Of a stretch of DNA of 61,539 nucleotides, positions 24,662 to 33,955 are shown piece after piece. A program made the position numbers and the translations under genes. The notes under the pieces were generated by a model, which was given only the letters and a program-made list of their open reading frames with translations, did not search any database and was not told the DNA's origin. The stretch's first letter is position 1, and each line of letters opens with the position of its first letter. Origin of the DNA: Lachnospiraceae bacterium (lineage in GTDB: Bacteria > Bacillota > Clostridia > Lachnospirales > Lachnospiraceae); contig JAIKZI010000056.1 of the NCBI GenBank assembly GCA_024682375.1, positions 1 to 61,539 on the forward strand, read 5' to 3'.

Positions 24662-25087
24662 ATGGTAAGTGAAACACAGAAAAAAGAATTAGTTAAAAAA
24701 GCGCTTGAGAATAGATTAAAAGCATATACACCTTATTCTCATCACAAGGTGGGTGCGGCACTGCTTGGTAAGAACGGTGTTGTATATGATGGTTGCAATA
24801 TTGAAAATGCAGCTTATACACCATCAAATTGTGCAGAAAGAACTGCCTTTTTTAAGGCTGTTTCAGAAGGCCAGTATGAGTTTGAAGCAATAGCAATTGT
24901 AGGTGGAATGGATGATGCAAAGGAACTTGACTATTGTCCTCCTTGCGGAGTTTGTCGTCAGGTTATGCGTGAATTTTGTAGATCTGATTTTGAAATCTAC
25001 CTTGCTAAAGATGAAGATAACATTAAAACATATAAACTAGTTGAGTTGTTACCAGAAGGTTTCGGACCTGAATTTTTGGAGGATTAA
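24662..25087 (+). CDS. cdd: Cytidine deaminase
   Basis: Deaminates cytidine and deoxycytidine to uridine and deoxyuridine, feeding uridine phosphorylase. 141 residues from ATG 24662, with GAGG upstream; sequence before it belongs to the end of the permease gene. Zinc site: NCAERTAFF (Cys-Ala-Glu, with the catalytic Glu) and [10 protein letters not shown] (the other two Cys ligands). The substrate segment [11 protein letters not shown] is also present. The length fits the tetrameric Cdd type. Confidence 0.96.
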   Translation: MVSETQKKELVKKALENRLKAYTPYSHHKVGAALLGKNGVVYDGCNIENAAYTPSNCAERTAFFKAVSEGQYEFEAIAIVGGMDDAKELDYCPPCGVCRQVMREFCRSDFEIYLAKDEDNIKTYKLVELLPEGFGPEFLED

Positions 25088-25088
25088 A

Positions 25089-25730
25089 ATGTTAGATAGC
25101 AAATTATTTGATCATACACTTTTGAAGGCAGATGCTAAAAGTGCTGATATTATGAGAATGGTTGAAGAAGCAAAAGAGCACAATTTTATGTCAGTATGTG
25201 TTAACTCATATTACACAAAGATGGTTTCAGATGCTTTGAAGGGTACAGATGTACGTACAACTACAGTAGTAGGTTTCCCTCTTGGCCAGATGTGCTCAAA
25301 GGCAAAGGCTTTTGAAACAAAGTGTGCTGTTGAAGATGGCTCTGATGAAATTGATATGGTTATCAATGTAGGTGCTTTAAAAGAAGGAAAGTACGACGTA
25401 GTTCTTGAAGATATCAAGGCTGTAAGAAGTGCTTGTGAAGGAAAGACTCTCAAGGTTATCATTGAGTGTTGCCTTCTTACAGATGATGAAATTGTAAAGG
25501 CATGTGAACTTTCTGAAGAAGCAAAAGCTGATTTTGTAAAGACATCTACAGGATTTTCAACAGGCGGAGCTAAGGCTTGTGATGTAGCACTTATGAAGAA
25601 GACTGTTGGAGATAGACTTGAAGTAAAGGCTAGTGGCGGAATCCATTCTGGAGCAGAAGCTACAGAGATGGTAAATGCTGGTGCTACTAGACTAGGAACT
25701 AGTGCAACTCTTCAGATCATCGCTGATTAA
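25089..25730 (+). CDS. deoC: Deoxyribose-phosphate aldolase
   Basis: Splits 2-deoxyribose-5-phosphate into glyceraldehyde-3-phosphate and acetaldehyde. 213 residues from ATG 25089, which follows GGAGG and the cdd stop by 1 bp. The Schiff-base lysine is in [14 protein letters not shown] (Lys near residue 153). [33 protein letters not shown] and VKASGGIHS are further family motifs. The acetaldehyde it makes is a possible link to the neighbouring radical enzyme, though this is only a thought. Confidence 0.96.
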   Translation: MLDSKLFDHTLLKADAKSADIMRMVEEAKEHNFMSVCVNSYYTKMVSDALKGTDVRTTTVVGFPLGQMCSKAKAFETKCAVEDGSDEIDMVINVGALKEGKYDVVLEDIKAVRSACEGKTLKVIIECCLLTDDEIVKACELSEEAKADFVKTSTGFSTGGAKACDVALMKKTVGDRLEVKASGGIHSGAEATEMVNAGATRLGTSATLQIIAD

Positions 25731-25740
25731 GGAGAAATAA

Positions 25741-26724
25741 ATGAATCGAACCAAGCTTTTGGAACTTCCAAAAATTGAACTGCATTGTCATCTGGACGGT
25801 TCACTTTCCAAGGGCTTCGTTGAAACAACGCTCGGAAGGAAAGTAGATCCTTCCGAGCTTGTTGTTTCTAAGTCATGTGAAAGTTTGAATGATTATCTTT
25901 CAAAATTTGATATTCCTCTGGAAATCCTTAAGGATAGAGAAATTTTGAAGGATGCTGCTTTTGATTATATGAAAGAAGCGGCAAAGGAAAATGTGAGATA
26001 TATAGAGGTTAGATTCGATCCAATTACTATCTCGACAGACAGCTTTTCACCGGAGGATGCGGTGCAGGCTGTTATAGAAGGAATTAGGGGCGCAGAGAAG
26101 GAATTCAATATAAAGGGAAACGTGATTCTATGTGCCATGCGACATTTTAAAATCGATGTCAATCGTGATATTCTAAAACTGGCTGAAAAGTATCTAAATA
26201 AAGGCGTTTGTTGCGTTGATCTGGCTGGAGCTGAAGCAGTATTTCCTACTTCGGATTTTAAGGAACTTTTTTCCGAAGCCAGAGAGAAAAACATTCCATT
26301 TATAATTCATGCTGGTGAAACAGGAGATCCAAATAGTATTGAAAGTGCTATGGAGTTCGGAGCAGTCCGAATCGGTCATGGAATTGCAATGCATGGGATT
26401 AGAGATTTACAGGATAGAGTTAGGAATGCAAATATCACAGTCGAGATGTGTCCGACGAGCAATTATCAGACGAAGGCTGTGGAAGGCGACGAATACCCTT
26501 TGAGGGAGTTTTTAGATAACGGTTTACATGTTACAATAAACACGGATAATAGAACTGTTAGTGGAACTACACTCACCGATGAATTAGAGCTCATTCAGCG
26601 TATTTCAGATATTAGCGATGAAGAGATTATCGAGCTTCAGAAGAATGCGATAAATGCTTCGTTCGCAGATAGTGATACAAAACGTGATATTTTAAAAGAG
26701 CTAGATTTGTTTAGTGCAAAATGA
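25741..26724 (+). CDS. add: Adenosine deaminase
   Basis: Deaminates adenosine and deoxyadenosine to the inosine forms, which the purine nucleoside phosphorylase at the cluster end can split. 327 residues. Zinc and catalytic motifs: IELHCHLDGSLSKGF near residue 12, FIIHAGETGDPNSI, RIGHGIAMH, EMCPTSNYQT and TINTDNRTVSGTTL. All expected His, Glu and Asp residues are there. It begins 10 bp after deoC with AAGGAG upstream. Confidence 0.96.
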   Translation: MNRTKLLELPKIELHCHLDGSLSKGFVETTLGRKVDPSELVVSKSCESLNDYLSKFDIPLEILKDREILKDAAFDYMKEAAKENVRYIEVRFDPITISTDSFSPEDAVQAVIEGIRGAEKEFNIKGNVILCAMRHFKIDVNRDILKLAEKYLNKGVCCVDLAGAEAVFPTSDFKELFSEAREKNIPFIIHAGETGDPNSIESAMEFGAVRIGHGIAMHGIRDLQDRVRNANITVEMCPTSNYQTKAVEGDEYPLREFLDNGLHVTINTDNRTVSGTTLTDELELIQRISDISDEEIIELQKNAINASFADSDTKRDILKELDLFSAK

Positions 26725-26744
26725 AGCACTAGAAAGGGTTAATC

Positions 26745-27935
26745 ATGGGTAAGTATAAGAGAATTTTTGTTGTAGTTTTGGATTCCTTTGGAATCGGTGC
26801 TATGCCTGATTCTGAGAAGTTTGGCGATAAGAATGTAGATACATTTAAGCATATCGCTGAAAAGGTTCCGAATATGCACATTCCAAACCTTGTAAAGCTA
26901 GGACTTGCTAACTTGCACGAGGTTCCAACAATTTCTCCTGTTGAGAAGCCAATGGGACGTTTTATGAAAATGTCTGAGGCATCAAACGGAAAAGACACTA
27001 TGACAGGACACTGGGAGATGATGGGTATCAGAACTGACAAGCCTTTTAAGACTTTTACAGATACTGGATTTCCAAAGGAACTGATCGATGAATTAGAGAA
27101 GCGCTGTGGAAAAAAGGTCATCGGAAACAAGGCTGCTTCAGGTACAGCTATTCTAGATGAACTGGCAGAGGAAGAGATTAGAGATGGATCTATGATTGTT
27201 TATACATCAGCAGATTCAGTTCTTCAGATTGCTGGTAATGAGGAAACTTTTGACCTCGATAACCTCTATCGTTGTTGTGAAATCGCAAGAGAGCTTACTC
27301 TTAAAGAAGAGTGGAGAGTAGGACGAGTAATCGCCAGACCATATGTTGGTAAGAAGAAGGGCGAATTCGTTCGTACATCTAACAGACATGATTATGCACT
27401 TAAGCCAACAGGACTTACAGCTATGAACGCACTTAAGGATGCCGGAATAGATGTTCTTTCAGTTGGTAAGATTAATGATATATTTGTAGGCGAAGGAATC
27501 ACAGAATTCGTTCGTTCTAAGAGTTCAGTAAATGGTATGGATCAGACAGTTGACTATGCTAAGAGAAATGACTGGAAGGGTCTATGCTTCACAAACCTTG
27601 TAGATTTCGATGCCCTTTGGGGACATAGAAGAAATCCAGAAGGTTATGCTAGAGAACTTGAGAAATTCGATGTAGGTCTTGAGAATCTTATGAATGCTAT
27701 GAATGATGATGACCTAGTCATCCTCACAGCTGACCATGGTAATGATCCTACATATACAGGAACAGATCACACAAGAGAATACGTTCCATTTATCGCTTGG
27801 TCACCATCTTACAAAGAAGGTAAAAAGATAGCTGACACAGATACATTTGCTTGTATCGGAGCTTCTATCTGTGATAACTTCGGCGTAAAGATGCCTGAGA
27901 ATACAATTGGAGAATCTATTCTCGAAACACTTTAG
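26745..27935 (+). CDS. deoB: Phosphopentomutase
   Basis: Interconverts (deoxy)ribose-1-phosphate and the 5-phosphate, connecting the phosphorylases to DeoC and the pentose phosphate pathway. 396 residues. Motifs: [19 protein letters not shown] at the N-terminus (metal-binding Asp), [13 protein letters not shown], and the C-terminal [20 protein letters not shown], both typical of the alkaline-phosphatase-like fold of DeoB. Start ATG 26745 follows AAAGGG. Confidence 0.97.
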   Translation: MGKYKRIFVVVLDSFGIGAMPDSEKFGDKNVDTFKHIAEKVPNMHIPNLVKLGLANLHEVPTISPVEKPMGRFMKMSEASNGKDTMTGHWEMMGIRTDKPFKTFTDTGFPKELIDELEKRCGKKVIGNKAASGTAILDELAEEEIRDGSMIVYTSADSVLQIAGNEETFDLDNLYRCCEIARELTLKEEWRVGRVIARPYVGKKKGEFVRTSNRHDYALKPTGLTAMNALKDAGIDVLSVGKINDIFVGEGITEFVRSKSSVNGMDQTVDYAKRNDWKGLCFTNLVDFDALWGHRRNPEGYARELEKFDVGLENLMNAMNDDDLVILTADHGNDPTYTGTDHTREYVPFIAWSPSYKEGKKIADTDTFACIGASICDNFGVKMPENTIGESILETL

Positions 27936-27956
27936 GAAAATAGAAAGCAGGTAAAG

Positions 27957-28718
27957 ATGTTTACGAACAATAAACTTCTTAACGATGCTGAAGGAAATGA
28001 AAATCTGAACAACATTATGACCGCAATCGAAGTCCTGCCTGAAGAGACAAGAATTCATCTTCAGGAATTGTTCAGACACGCACCACTATTTATCTTTCAG
28101 GCAATGCAGCTTAAGGATATTAAGAAAGACACGTATTTTATAAGGGAAAAAATGCCCGCAGATCGTGTGTACTTCCTTATCAGCGGACGTGTACAGGCTG
28201 TTGAGCACAGAGTGCTCGGCACTAGCTACAACTTCACACATTACAACGCTTTTGAAAGTTTTGGAACGATGGAAAGTTTGCTAGACTACGATTTATTTAG
28301 AACTACACTTGTAACAGAGGTAGATTGTCAGTTTCTCATATTATCCAGGGAAGATTATGAGAAATGGACTGAAAATGATTCACATGCACTAAAGATTATT
28401 TCAAAAGAGACATGTGAATATTTGCTTGAAGAAGCTAGAAGAGATCGACTGCTGAGATTTTTGTCAGGCAAAGACTCTCTCCTCATGCTTATGATGCTCG
28501 AGTATGAAGAGAGACATGAAGATGGTATTTGTAGATTCGAACTGACGAGACAGCAGCTTTCTGAGTTCTCAGGTTTATCGCTCAGAACTGTAAATAGAGC
28601 TGTGCAGTCGCTCGAAGAAGAGGGATTCCTTCATCATAACAGAGGCCACTTCAAGATTGATAGTGAGCAGTATATTAAGATAAAGGAGTACATGAATGGG
28701 TTTGTCGCAGACGAATAA
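27957..28718 (+). CDS. Crp/Fnr-family transcriptional regulator
   Basis: 253 residues. Residues about 50-150 form a cyclic-nucleotide-binding-like beta barrel (YFIREKMPADRVYFLISGRVQ, ESFGTMESLL), without the full cAMP-binding phosphate cassette, and a C-terminal helix-turn-helix lies at about 194-226 (LTRQQLSEFSGLSLRTVNRAVQSLEEEG). No Fe-S-type N-terminal cysteines are seen. It is in the middle of the nucleoside cluster, so its ligand may be a pathway intermediate. The palindromes TTGCC-N4-GGCAA before the cluster have the size and symmetry of sites for this family; that it binds them is inference. It overlaps the next gene by 23 bp. Confidence 0.9.
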   Translation: MFTNNKLLNDAEGNENLNNIMTAIEVLPEETRIHLQELFRHAPLFIFQAMQLKDIKKDTYFIREKMPADRVYFLISGRVQAVEHRVLGTSYNFTHYNAFESFGTMESLLDYDLFRTTLVTEVDCQFLILSREDYEKWTENDSHALKIISKETCEYLLEEARRDRLLRFLSGKDSLLMLMMLEYEERHEDGICRFELTRQQLSEFSGLSLRTVNRAVQSLEEEGFLHHNRGHFKIDSEQYIKIKEYMNGFVADE

Positions 28719-29355
28719 AGAAGGGGGAAAAACTTCGGCGTTTGCAGGAATTACGGTCAAAAAGTTGATTTTTTCCGTAATAGGAATTGTTTTTGTGGGG
28801 ATTGGCTTAGCATTTAATGCGGCTTCAAAATTGGGGAATGATCCTATTGGAATTTTATATGATGGAGTGAGAGCTATTGCAAATCTTTCAGCTGGACAGC
28901 TGGGACTTGCTACAAATATTGTAAACTTCGGTTTGCTTATATTTGTTTTCTTCATTGGCAGACGATATGTAAATATCGGTTCTTTGATTTATATATTGCC
29001 TTGCGGTTTGGCCGTGGATTTAGGAACTTATTTACATGGATTGGTATTTCCAAGCACACTTAATTTAGGCCTACAGATTTTGACTGCAGTAATAGGCTGC
29101 ATCAGCTTGTATATCGGTGTAGGAATGTTTATTGCTGTAGATATCGGATTGGATCCTTTTACAGGACTCGTCATGGTAATAAGCGATAAGGTAAATAAAG
29201 AATATCGTGTGGTAAAGGTTTGTTTCGATATAACATGTACAGTAATCGGATTTCTTCTAGGCGGAAAGCTTGGAGTGATAACGGTTGTATGTGCGCTTGT
29301 TGCCGGACCTTTTATCCAGATGTTTGCAAAGATATTTAAAAAGATAGACTTCTAA
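28696..29355 (+). CDS. YczE/YitT-like integral membrane protein
   Basis: 219 residues with about five transmembrane helices. LIFSVIGIVFVGIGLAFNAA, the turn KLGNDPIGILYDG, and the later VDIGLDPFTGLVMVISDK repeat resemble the YczE/YyaS family, whose role is not established. It overlaps the regulator gene by 23 bp and is followed 10 bp later by punA, so it is co-transcribed with nucleoside genes; a transport or export role for a purine or pentose would be a guess. Confidence 0.8.
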   Translation: MGLSQTNKEGGKTSAFAGITVKKLIFSVIGIVFVGIGLAFNAASKLGNDPIGILYDGVRAIANLSAGQLGLATNIVNFGLLIFVFFIGRRYVNIGSLIYILPCGLAVDLGTYLHGLVFPSTLNLGLQILTAVIGCISLYIGVGMFIAVDIGLDPFTGLVMVISDKVNKEYRVVKVCFDITCTVIGFLLGGKLGVITVVCALVAGPFIQMFAKIFKKIDF

Positions 29356-29365
29356 GGAGGAAGAT

Positions 29366-30187
29366 ATGTCAAAGGTATATGAGAATCTCGAGAAGAGTTT
29401 AGCTAGTATTAGAAAAGTTACAGATTTCGTACCTGAAATTGCTATTACTTTGGGTTCAGGTCTCGGCGGATTAGCTGAGAAGATCGATGTAGAATGCGAA
29501 ATCAAGTATTCAGATATCGAAGGATTTCCAGTTTCAACTGTAGCCGGACATGATGGAAAATTCATTTTCGGTACACTTTCAGGAAAAAAGGTAGTAGTTA
29601 TGAGCGGTCGTGTTCATTACTATGAAGGATATACAATGGCAGAGGTTGTAACACCTGTCCGTATTATGGGACTCCTAGGTGCTAAGAAGGTTCTTCTTAC
29701 AAACGCTGCAGGTGGAGTAAACACAAGTTTTGTACCAGGTGATTTGATGCTTATCACAGATCATCTTTCAACATTTGTTCCTAGTCCACTTATCGGTGCA
29801 AACCCAGAAGAGCTCGGTGTACGTTTTCCTGATATGTCAAACGTATACAATGATGAACTTTGCGATGTCATCAGAGAAGCAGCTAAGAAGACAAATGTAG
29901 ATTTAAAAGAAGGTGTTTATGTTCAGTTCACAGGACCTAACTATGAGACACCTGCTGAAATCAAGATGGCTAGAAGCTTCGGCGCAGATGCTGTAGGTAT
30001 GAGTACAGTTGTAGAAGCTATGGCAGCTTGCCACATGGGACTCAAGGTTTGCGGTATTTCATGTATCACAAATATGGCAGCTGGAATCCTAAAACAGCCA
30101 CTTAACCACAAGGAAGTTCAGGAAACAGCAGATATGGTTAAGAGCAAATTTGAAGCTCTTGTCATGGAACTTGTTAAAAATATGTAA
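29366..30187 (+). CDS. punA: Purine nucleoside phosphorylase
   Basis: Splits inosine, guanosine and their deoxy forms with phosphate. 273 residues, the length of trimeric PNP. Motifs: ITLGSGLGGLAEKI near residue 27, MSGRVHYYEGY, LLTNAAGGVNTSF, VQFTGPNYETPAEI and GMSTVVEAMAACHMGLKVCG. The purine-site Glu and Asn positions are kept (YETPAE, CITNMA). It is the last gene of the cluster, with AAGGAGGAAG before ATG 29366. Confidence 0.96.
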   Translation: MSKVYENLEKSLASIRKVTDFVPEIAITLGSGLGGLAEKIDVECEIKYSDIEGFPVSTVAGHDGKFIFGTLSGKKVVVMSGRVHYYEGYTMAEVVTPVRIMGLLGAKKVLLTNAAGGVNTSFVPGDLMLITDHLSTFVPSPLIGANPEELGVRFPDMSNVYNDELCDVIREAAKKTNVDLKEGVYVQFTGPNYETPAEIKMARSFGADAVGMSTVVEAMAACHMGLKVCGISCITNMAAGILKQPLNHKEVQETADMVKSKFEALVMELVKNM

Positions 30188-30201
30188 AAATTATTATTTT
30201 T

Positions 30202-30215
30202 ATGCCACATGACAT
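30202..30215. promoter_or_regulatory. Operator-like site at the end of the nucleoside cluster
   Basis: ATGCC-acat-GACAT resembles site 3 before the cluster (GTGCC-attt-GACCT) in length and in both halves. It is 14 bp after the punA stop. Chance resemblance is quite possible. Confidence 0.3.
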
Positions 30216-30316
30216 TTTATTTGTGTTTGGAATCCTATATAGTATTGAAAATTAATATTGTTGAAGGATTCCTAGCACATTATCCTGAAAAACAATAAAT
30301 ATTTCTTGGTTTAATG

Positions 30317-30363
30317 CCTGTAACTATTTCTACTATGTTAGAATAGTTGCGGGTATTTTTTTT
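30317..30363 (+). terminator. Terminator of the nucleoside cluster
   Basis: CCTGTAACTATTT (30317-30329) pairs with GAATAGTTGCGGG (30341-30353), with G-U pairs, followed by nine T. Just upstream another inverted repeat (AATATTGTT near 30254, AACAATAAATATT near 30290) can form a long AT-rich stem. The T tract ends 25 bp before the hflX start codon, so this may also act as an attenuator in front of hflX. Confidence 0.75.
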
Positions 30364-30387
30364 CGGAAAAAATAGAAAGTAAACGAT

Positions 30388-31671
30388 ATGGATAATAATA
30401 ATATTTTAGACAGATTTGATGTAACGAAAAGTGAGCGCTATATCCTCGTAGGCGTTGCTACAAGGGATACTGAGGAAACCAGAGATAGTTTAACGGAGCT
30501 TGGTGAACTTATAGATACAGCCGGTGGAGAGGTGCTAGATTATGTAGTTCAGAATCTAAAAAATCCAGAGCCGGGAACTTACATCGGAAAGGGAAAAGCA
30601 GAGGAACTTCGTGAGCTTGTCGATGAGCTCGATGCAACAGGTGTTGTATGTGATGACGAATTATCTCCTGCACAAATCAGAAATCTTTCGGATTTGTTAG
30701 ACTGTAAGGTTATCGATAGGACGATTTTGATTTTGGATATTTTTGCCGCGCATGCAACTACGAGTGAAGGTAAGCTTCAGGTTGAGATGGCTCAGCTTAA
30801 ATATCGTTCATCGAGACTTCTTGGCATGGGTAGAGCGATGTCCAGACTTGGTGGTGGAATCGGTACAAGAGGACCCGGTGAGTCAAAGCTTGAGACGGAT
30901 AGACGTTTGATTCAAAAGAGAATCGGTACGCTGAAAACTTCTATTGATGAGATGCAGAAGATTCGTGAGACTACTAGAAAGAAGCGCGAGGCAAATACAA
31001 TTCCTGTTGTTGCTATCGTAGGTTATACAAACGCAGGTAAGTCAACTCTTTTAAATTATCTTACTGATGCAAATATTCTTTCTGAGGATAAACTTTTTGC
31101 CACACTAGATCCGACTACAAGAAAGTGTAAGCTTCCAAGCGGAGAGGAGATTCTTCTTACTGATACGGTTGGATTTATCAATAAGCTTCCTCATAATCTT
31201 ATCGATGCCTTTAAGAGTACTCTTGAAGAAGCAGCGCATGCAGATTTGATTCTTCATATAGCTGATTCTTCTGATAAGAATATAGATATGCATTTGGATG
31301 TTGTGTATCAGACGCTTCATGATTTGAAAATCACAGGTAAGCCAGTAATTACTGCTTTTAATAAGATTGATAAAGTAGAGGATGCGGTTTCGCTTACAGA
31401 TAATAAGGCTGAGACAGTTGTGCGAATGTCTGCAAAGACAGGTGAAGGCGTAGATAAGCTTCTTGAAGTTATTCAGGATGAACTTAATAGCATGAGAGTT
31501 CTTGTGGACTGTGTATTGCCTTATACAAGGACTGGTGATGCTGAAGTCATAAGAAAGGGCGGTCAGCTTATTTCGATGGATTATGAAGGCGATGGCATTC
31601 ATATAAAGGCATATATTCCTAAGGCTTTGGGTCAGAAATTGGGCGTTATAGAAAAGGATAATTTGGACTGA
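30388..31671 (+). CDS. hflX: Ribosome-associated GTPase HflX
   Basis: Binds the 50S subunit and rescues or splits stalled ribosomes. 427 residues. The N-terminal HflX domain has DTAGGEVLDYVVQN, PGTYIGKGKAEEL and the glycine-rich linker MSRLGGGIGTRGPGESKLE. The GTPase domain follows: G1 GYTNAGKST near residue 212, G3 LTDTVGFINKLPH, G4 FNKIDK and G5 MSAKTGEG. It appears monocistronic, with a terminator before it. Confidence 0.97.
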   Translation: MDNNNILDRFDVTKSERYILVGVATRDTEETRDSLTELGELIDTAGGEVLDYVVQNLKNPEPGTYIGKGKAEELRELVDELDATGVVCDDELSPAQIRNLSDLLDCKVIDRTILILDIFAAHATTSEGKLQVEMAQLKYRSSRLLGMGRAMSRLGGGIGTRGPGESKLETDRRLIQKRIGTLKTSIDEMQKIRETTRKKREANTIPVVAIVGYTNAGKSTLLNYLTDANILSEDKLFATLDPTTRKCKLPSGEEILLTDTVGFINKLPHNLIDAFKSTLEEAAHADLILHIADSSDKNIDMHLDVVYQTLHDLKITGKPVITAFNKIDKVEDAVSLTDNKAETVVRMSAKTGEGVDKLLEVIQDELNSMRVLVDCVLPYTRTGDAEVIRKGGQLISMDYEGDGIHIKAYIPKALGQKLGVIEKDNLD

Positions 31672-31801
31672 TTTTAGTTTGTTTTTTTCTTCTTTTGTTT
31701 ATTAAAGATTGTGCAAAATCTATTGTAAAATAGTTCTATAAAAAGTAGAATAGGGATTAGGTAATCATTAAAATTAAAACTAAAAGAGGAGGAGAATTCT
31801 C

Positions 31802-32341
31802 ATGGCAAACAAGTATGAGGGAACACAGACAGAGAAGAATTTGCAGGCAGCTTTTGCCGGCGAGTCACAGGCTAGAAATAAGTACACATATTTTGCTTCA
31901 AAGGCTAAAAAAGAGGGATACGAGCAGATCGCAGCTCTTTTCCAGAAGACAGCGGACAATGAGAAAGAGCATGCTAAGCTTTGGTTTAAAGAGCTTGGCG
32001 GAATCGGTGATACAGCTGAGAATCTAAAGGATGCTGCTGAAGGCGAGAACTATGAGTGGACAGATATGTATGCTGGATTTGCTGAGACAGCTGAGAAGGA
32101 AGGCTTCACAGCACTTGCAGCTAAGTTCAGAGCTGTAGCTGAAATTGAGAAGCATCATGAGGAGAGATATCGTGCTCTTCTTCATAATGTAGAAGCTCAG
32201 GAAGTATTCAAGAAGAGCGAGGTAAAGGTTTGGGAGTGCAGAAACTGCGGTCATATCGTAGTCGGCACAGAAGCTCCAAAGGTTTGCCCAGTATGTGCTC
32301 ATCCACAGAGCTACTTCGAGGTACATGAGGAGAATTATTAA
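31802..32341 (+). CDS. rbr: Rubrerythrin
   Basis: A cytoplasmic non-heme iron peroxidase that protects anaerobes from hydrogen peroxide. 179 residues. The ferritin-like diiron domain (residues about 8-140) has [20 protein letters not shown], and later [18 protein letters not shown], giving the Glu and His ligands. The C-terminal rubredoxin-like domain has CRNCGH and [13 protein letters not shown]. The ribosome binding site AGAGGAGGAG is very strong. It ends at a GC-rich terminator. Its presence supports an anaerobic host. Confidence 0.97.
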   Translation: MANKYEGTQTEKNLQAAFAGESQARNKYTYFASKAKKEGYEQIAALFQKTADNEKEHAKLWFKELGGIGDTAENLKDAAEGENYEWTDMYAGFAETAEKEGFTALAAKFRAVAEIEKHHEERYRALLHNVEAQEVFKKSEVKVWECRNCGHIVVGTEAPKVCPVCAHPQSYFEVHEENY

Positions 32342-32358
32342 TTTATATTGTGCTTTAT

Positions 32359-32391
32359 AGGGCAACCCCCAAACGGGGGTTGTCCTTTTTT
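32359..32391 (+). terminator. Terminator after the rubrerythrin gene
   Basis: GGGCAACCCCC (32360-32370), loop AAAC, GGGGGTTGTCC (32374-32384; the loop-closing base pairs can vary), then six T. Confidence 0.92.
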
Positions 32392-32402
32392 GTTTAAAAA
32401 AC

Positions 32403-32867
32403 TTAAATTGCTGAAATTGTGTTCTCGATGATTTTTGCTGCTTCTTCGAGGAGTTTGATTTCTTCGAGGTGAGCATCAGAAAATCTGTTTAGTGAGTTTG
32501 AGTCGATGTCGAGAACGGCGATTGGTGTGCCTGACTTGTCTCTAAGAGGTATGACTATTTCTGAGCGAGCTGCAGCGTCGCAAGAAATATAACCTGGGAA
32601 CTTGCTGACATCGTCGACGCGAACAGTCTCATTTTTTCCGTAGGAGACACCGCAAACACCGTGGTCTTTTTGAATTGAGACACAGGCTGTATTGCCCTGG
32701 AAAGGTCCGAGGTATAGATTGTCGTTTTCATCCTGTATATAGAAGCCAACCCAACTTACATCGGCTAGTACACTGTTTAGAAATGCTGAAGCATTTGCGT
32801 AAATTGTAGTAGCACGTGGAATGTCAGAAATTAAAGCCTCTAGCATTTTTAGATCCGTCTGTTTCAT
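32403..32867 (-). CDS. msrC: Free methionine-(R)-sulfoxide reductase (GAF domain)
   Basis: Reduces free Met-R-sulfoxide, an antioxidant repair function. 154 residues forming a single GAF domain. WVGFYIQDENDNLYLGPFQG, then the three family cysteines in ACVSIQ, HGVCGVSYG and YISCDAAARSEIVIPL, match YebR/fRMsr proteins; the last two Cys are the redox pair. Start ATG 32867 follows GGAGG. It is convergent with rubrerythrin, another oxidative-stress gene. Confidence 0.92.
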   Translation of the reverse strand: MKQTDLKMLEALISDIPRATTIYANASAFLNSVLADVSWVGFYIQDENDNLYLGPFQGNTACVSIQKDHGVCGVSYGKNETVRVDDVSKFPGYISCDAAARSEIVIPLRDKSGTPIAVLDIDSNSLNRFSDAHLEEIKLLEEAAKIIENTISAI

Positions 32868-33033
32868 ATGTTCCTCCTTTGATAAACAGTTAATAGAAAC
32901 CGCTTTGAGAAGATTCTAATACAAAGATTGCCAAATGAAAACATAAAAGAAAACTTTTTTTATGCTTGTAAAAATAGGGGATTTATAAGAAAATAGTAAA
33001 GCAGGCTAATGAAAGGGGAGTAGATTTACTCTT

Positions 33034-33909
33034 ATGGAAGAAAAAACTAGATTCGGAGAAGTGAAGCATGAATCTGCGCTTCTAGTCGAAGTAATTATCT
33101 CTGCGATAATTATGGGTACAAATACAAAAATTTTTGCAAAGGCTGCAGGGCTTTATCCTGGTGGAGCAACAGGTTTGTCAGTGCTCATTCAGCAGTTATT
33201 TGAAAAGTTTGGTGGGATAACAATTCCGTATACTCCGGTCAACATAATTTTGAACGCGATTCCGGTATTTATTGGATTTAGATTTATTGGAAAGAAGTTT
33301 ACAACAAGATCTCTTATAATGATTCTGGTATGTTCTGTAGCTACAGATATTTCGCCACTTCATCCAATTTCAGATGATATTTTGCTTTTGAGTATTTTTG
33401 GTGGATTAATCAATGGATTCGCTATTTCTCTTGCTCTTAGAGCTGATGCGACAAGTGGTGGTACAGACTTTATAGCAATCTTTTTGTCAGAAAGACGTGG
33501 GGTTGATACTTTTAACCTGATTCTTGGATTTAATGTTATTGTACTTATTACAGCTGGTTATTTCTTTGGATTTGACAAGGCGCTTTATTCAATAATTTTC
33601 CAGTATTGTTCAACACAGATGTTGCATCTTATGTATAGAAACTATATGAAGCAGACGCTTCTTATTGTTACTGATAAGTCTAGTGAGATTTGCAAGGCGA
33701 TATATAGAATCAGTCATCATGGAGCTACAATCCTGAACAGTGAAGGTTCATATTTACATGTAGAGCGTGAGATGGTATATTCGGTAATTTCTAGAGCAGA
33801 GACTAAGAAAGTTATTGAAGTAATAAAAGAAATAGATCCGACGGCGTTTGTAAATGCATTGCCGACGACGGATTTGAACGGTAGATTTTATAATAGGCCG
33901 TATAACTAA
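33034..33909 (+). CDS. YitT-family membrane protein (DUF2179 C-terminus)
   Basis: 291 residues. The N-terminal two thirds hold five to six hydrophobic segments with GLYPGGATGLSVLIQQLF and SLALRADATSGGTDFIAIFLS, the duplicated turn typical of YitT. The C-terminal ~80 residues form a soluble DUF2179 domain (TLLIVTDKSSEICKAIYR, HGATILNSEGSYLH). The function of the family is not established. GAAAGGGGAG is upstream of the ATG at 33034. It appears monocistronic. Confidence 0.9.
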   Translation: MEEKTRFGEVKHESALLVEVIISAIIMGTNTKIFAKAAGLYPGGATGLSVLIQQLFEKFGGITIPYTPVNIILNAIPVFIGFRFIGKKFTTRSLIMILVCSVATDISPLHPISDDILLLSIFGGLINGFAISLALRADATSGGTDFIAIFLSERRGVDTFNLILGFNVIVLITAGYFFGFDKALYSIIFQYCSTQMLHLMYRNYMKQTLLIVTDKSSEICKAIYRISHHGATILNSEGSYLHVEREMVYSVISRAETKKVIEVIKEIDPTAFVNALPTTDLNGRFYNRPYN

Positions 33910-33913
33910 AAAT

Positions 33914-33950
33914 AAGGAGTTGATTCAATCAAGAATCAACTCCTTTTATC
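33914..33950. terminator. Bidirectional terminator between the YitT and DUF554 genes
   Basis: AAGGAGTTGATTC (33914-33926) and GAATCAACTCCTT (33933-33945) form a perfect stem. T residues follow on the plus side and A residues precede it (T on the minus strand). Confidence 0.85.
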
Positions 33951-33955
33951 TTGCA

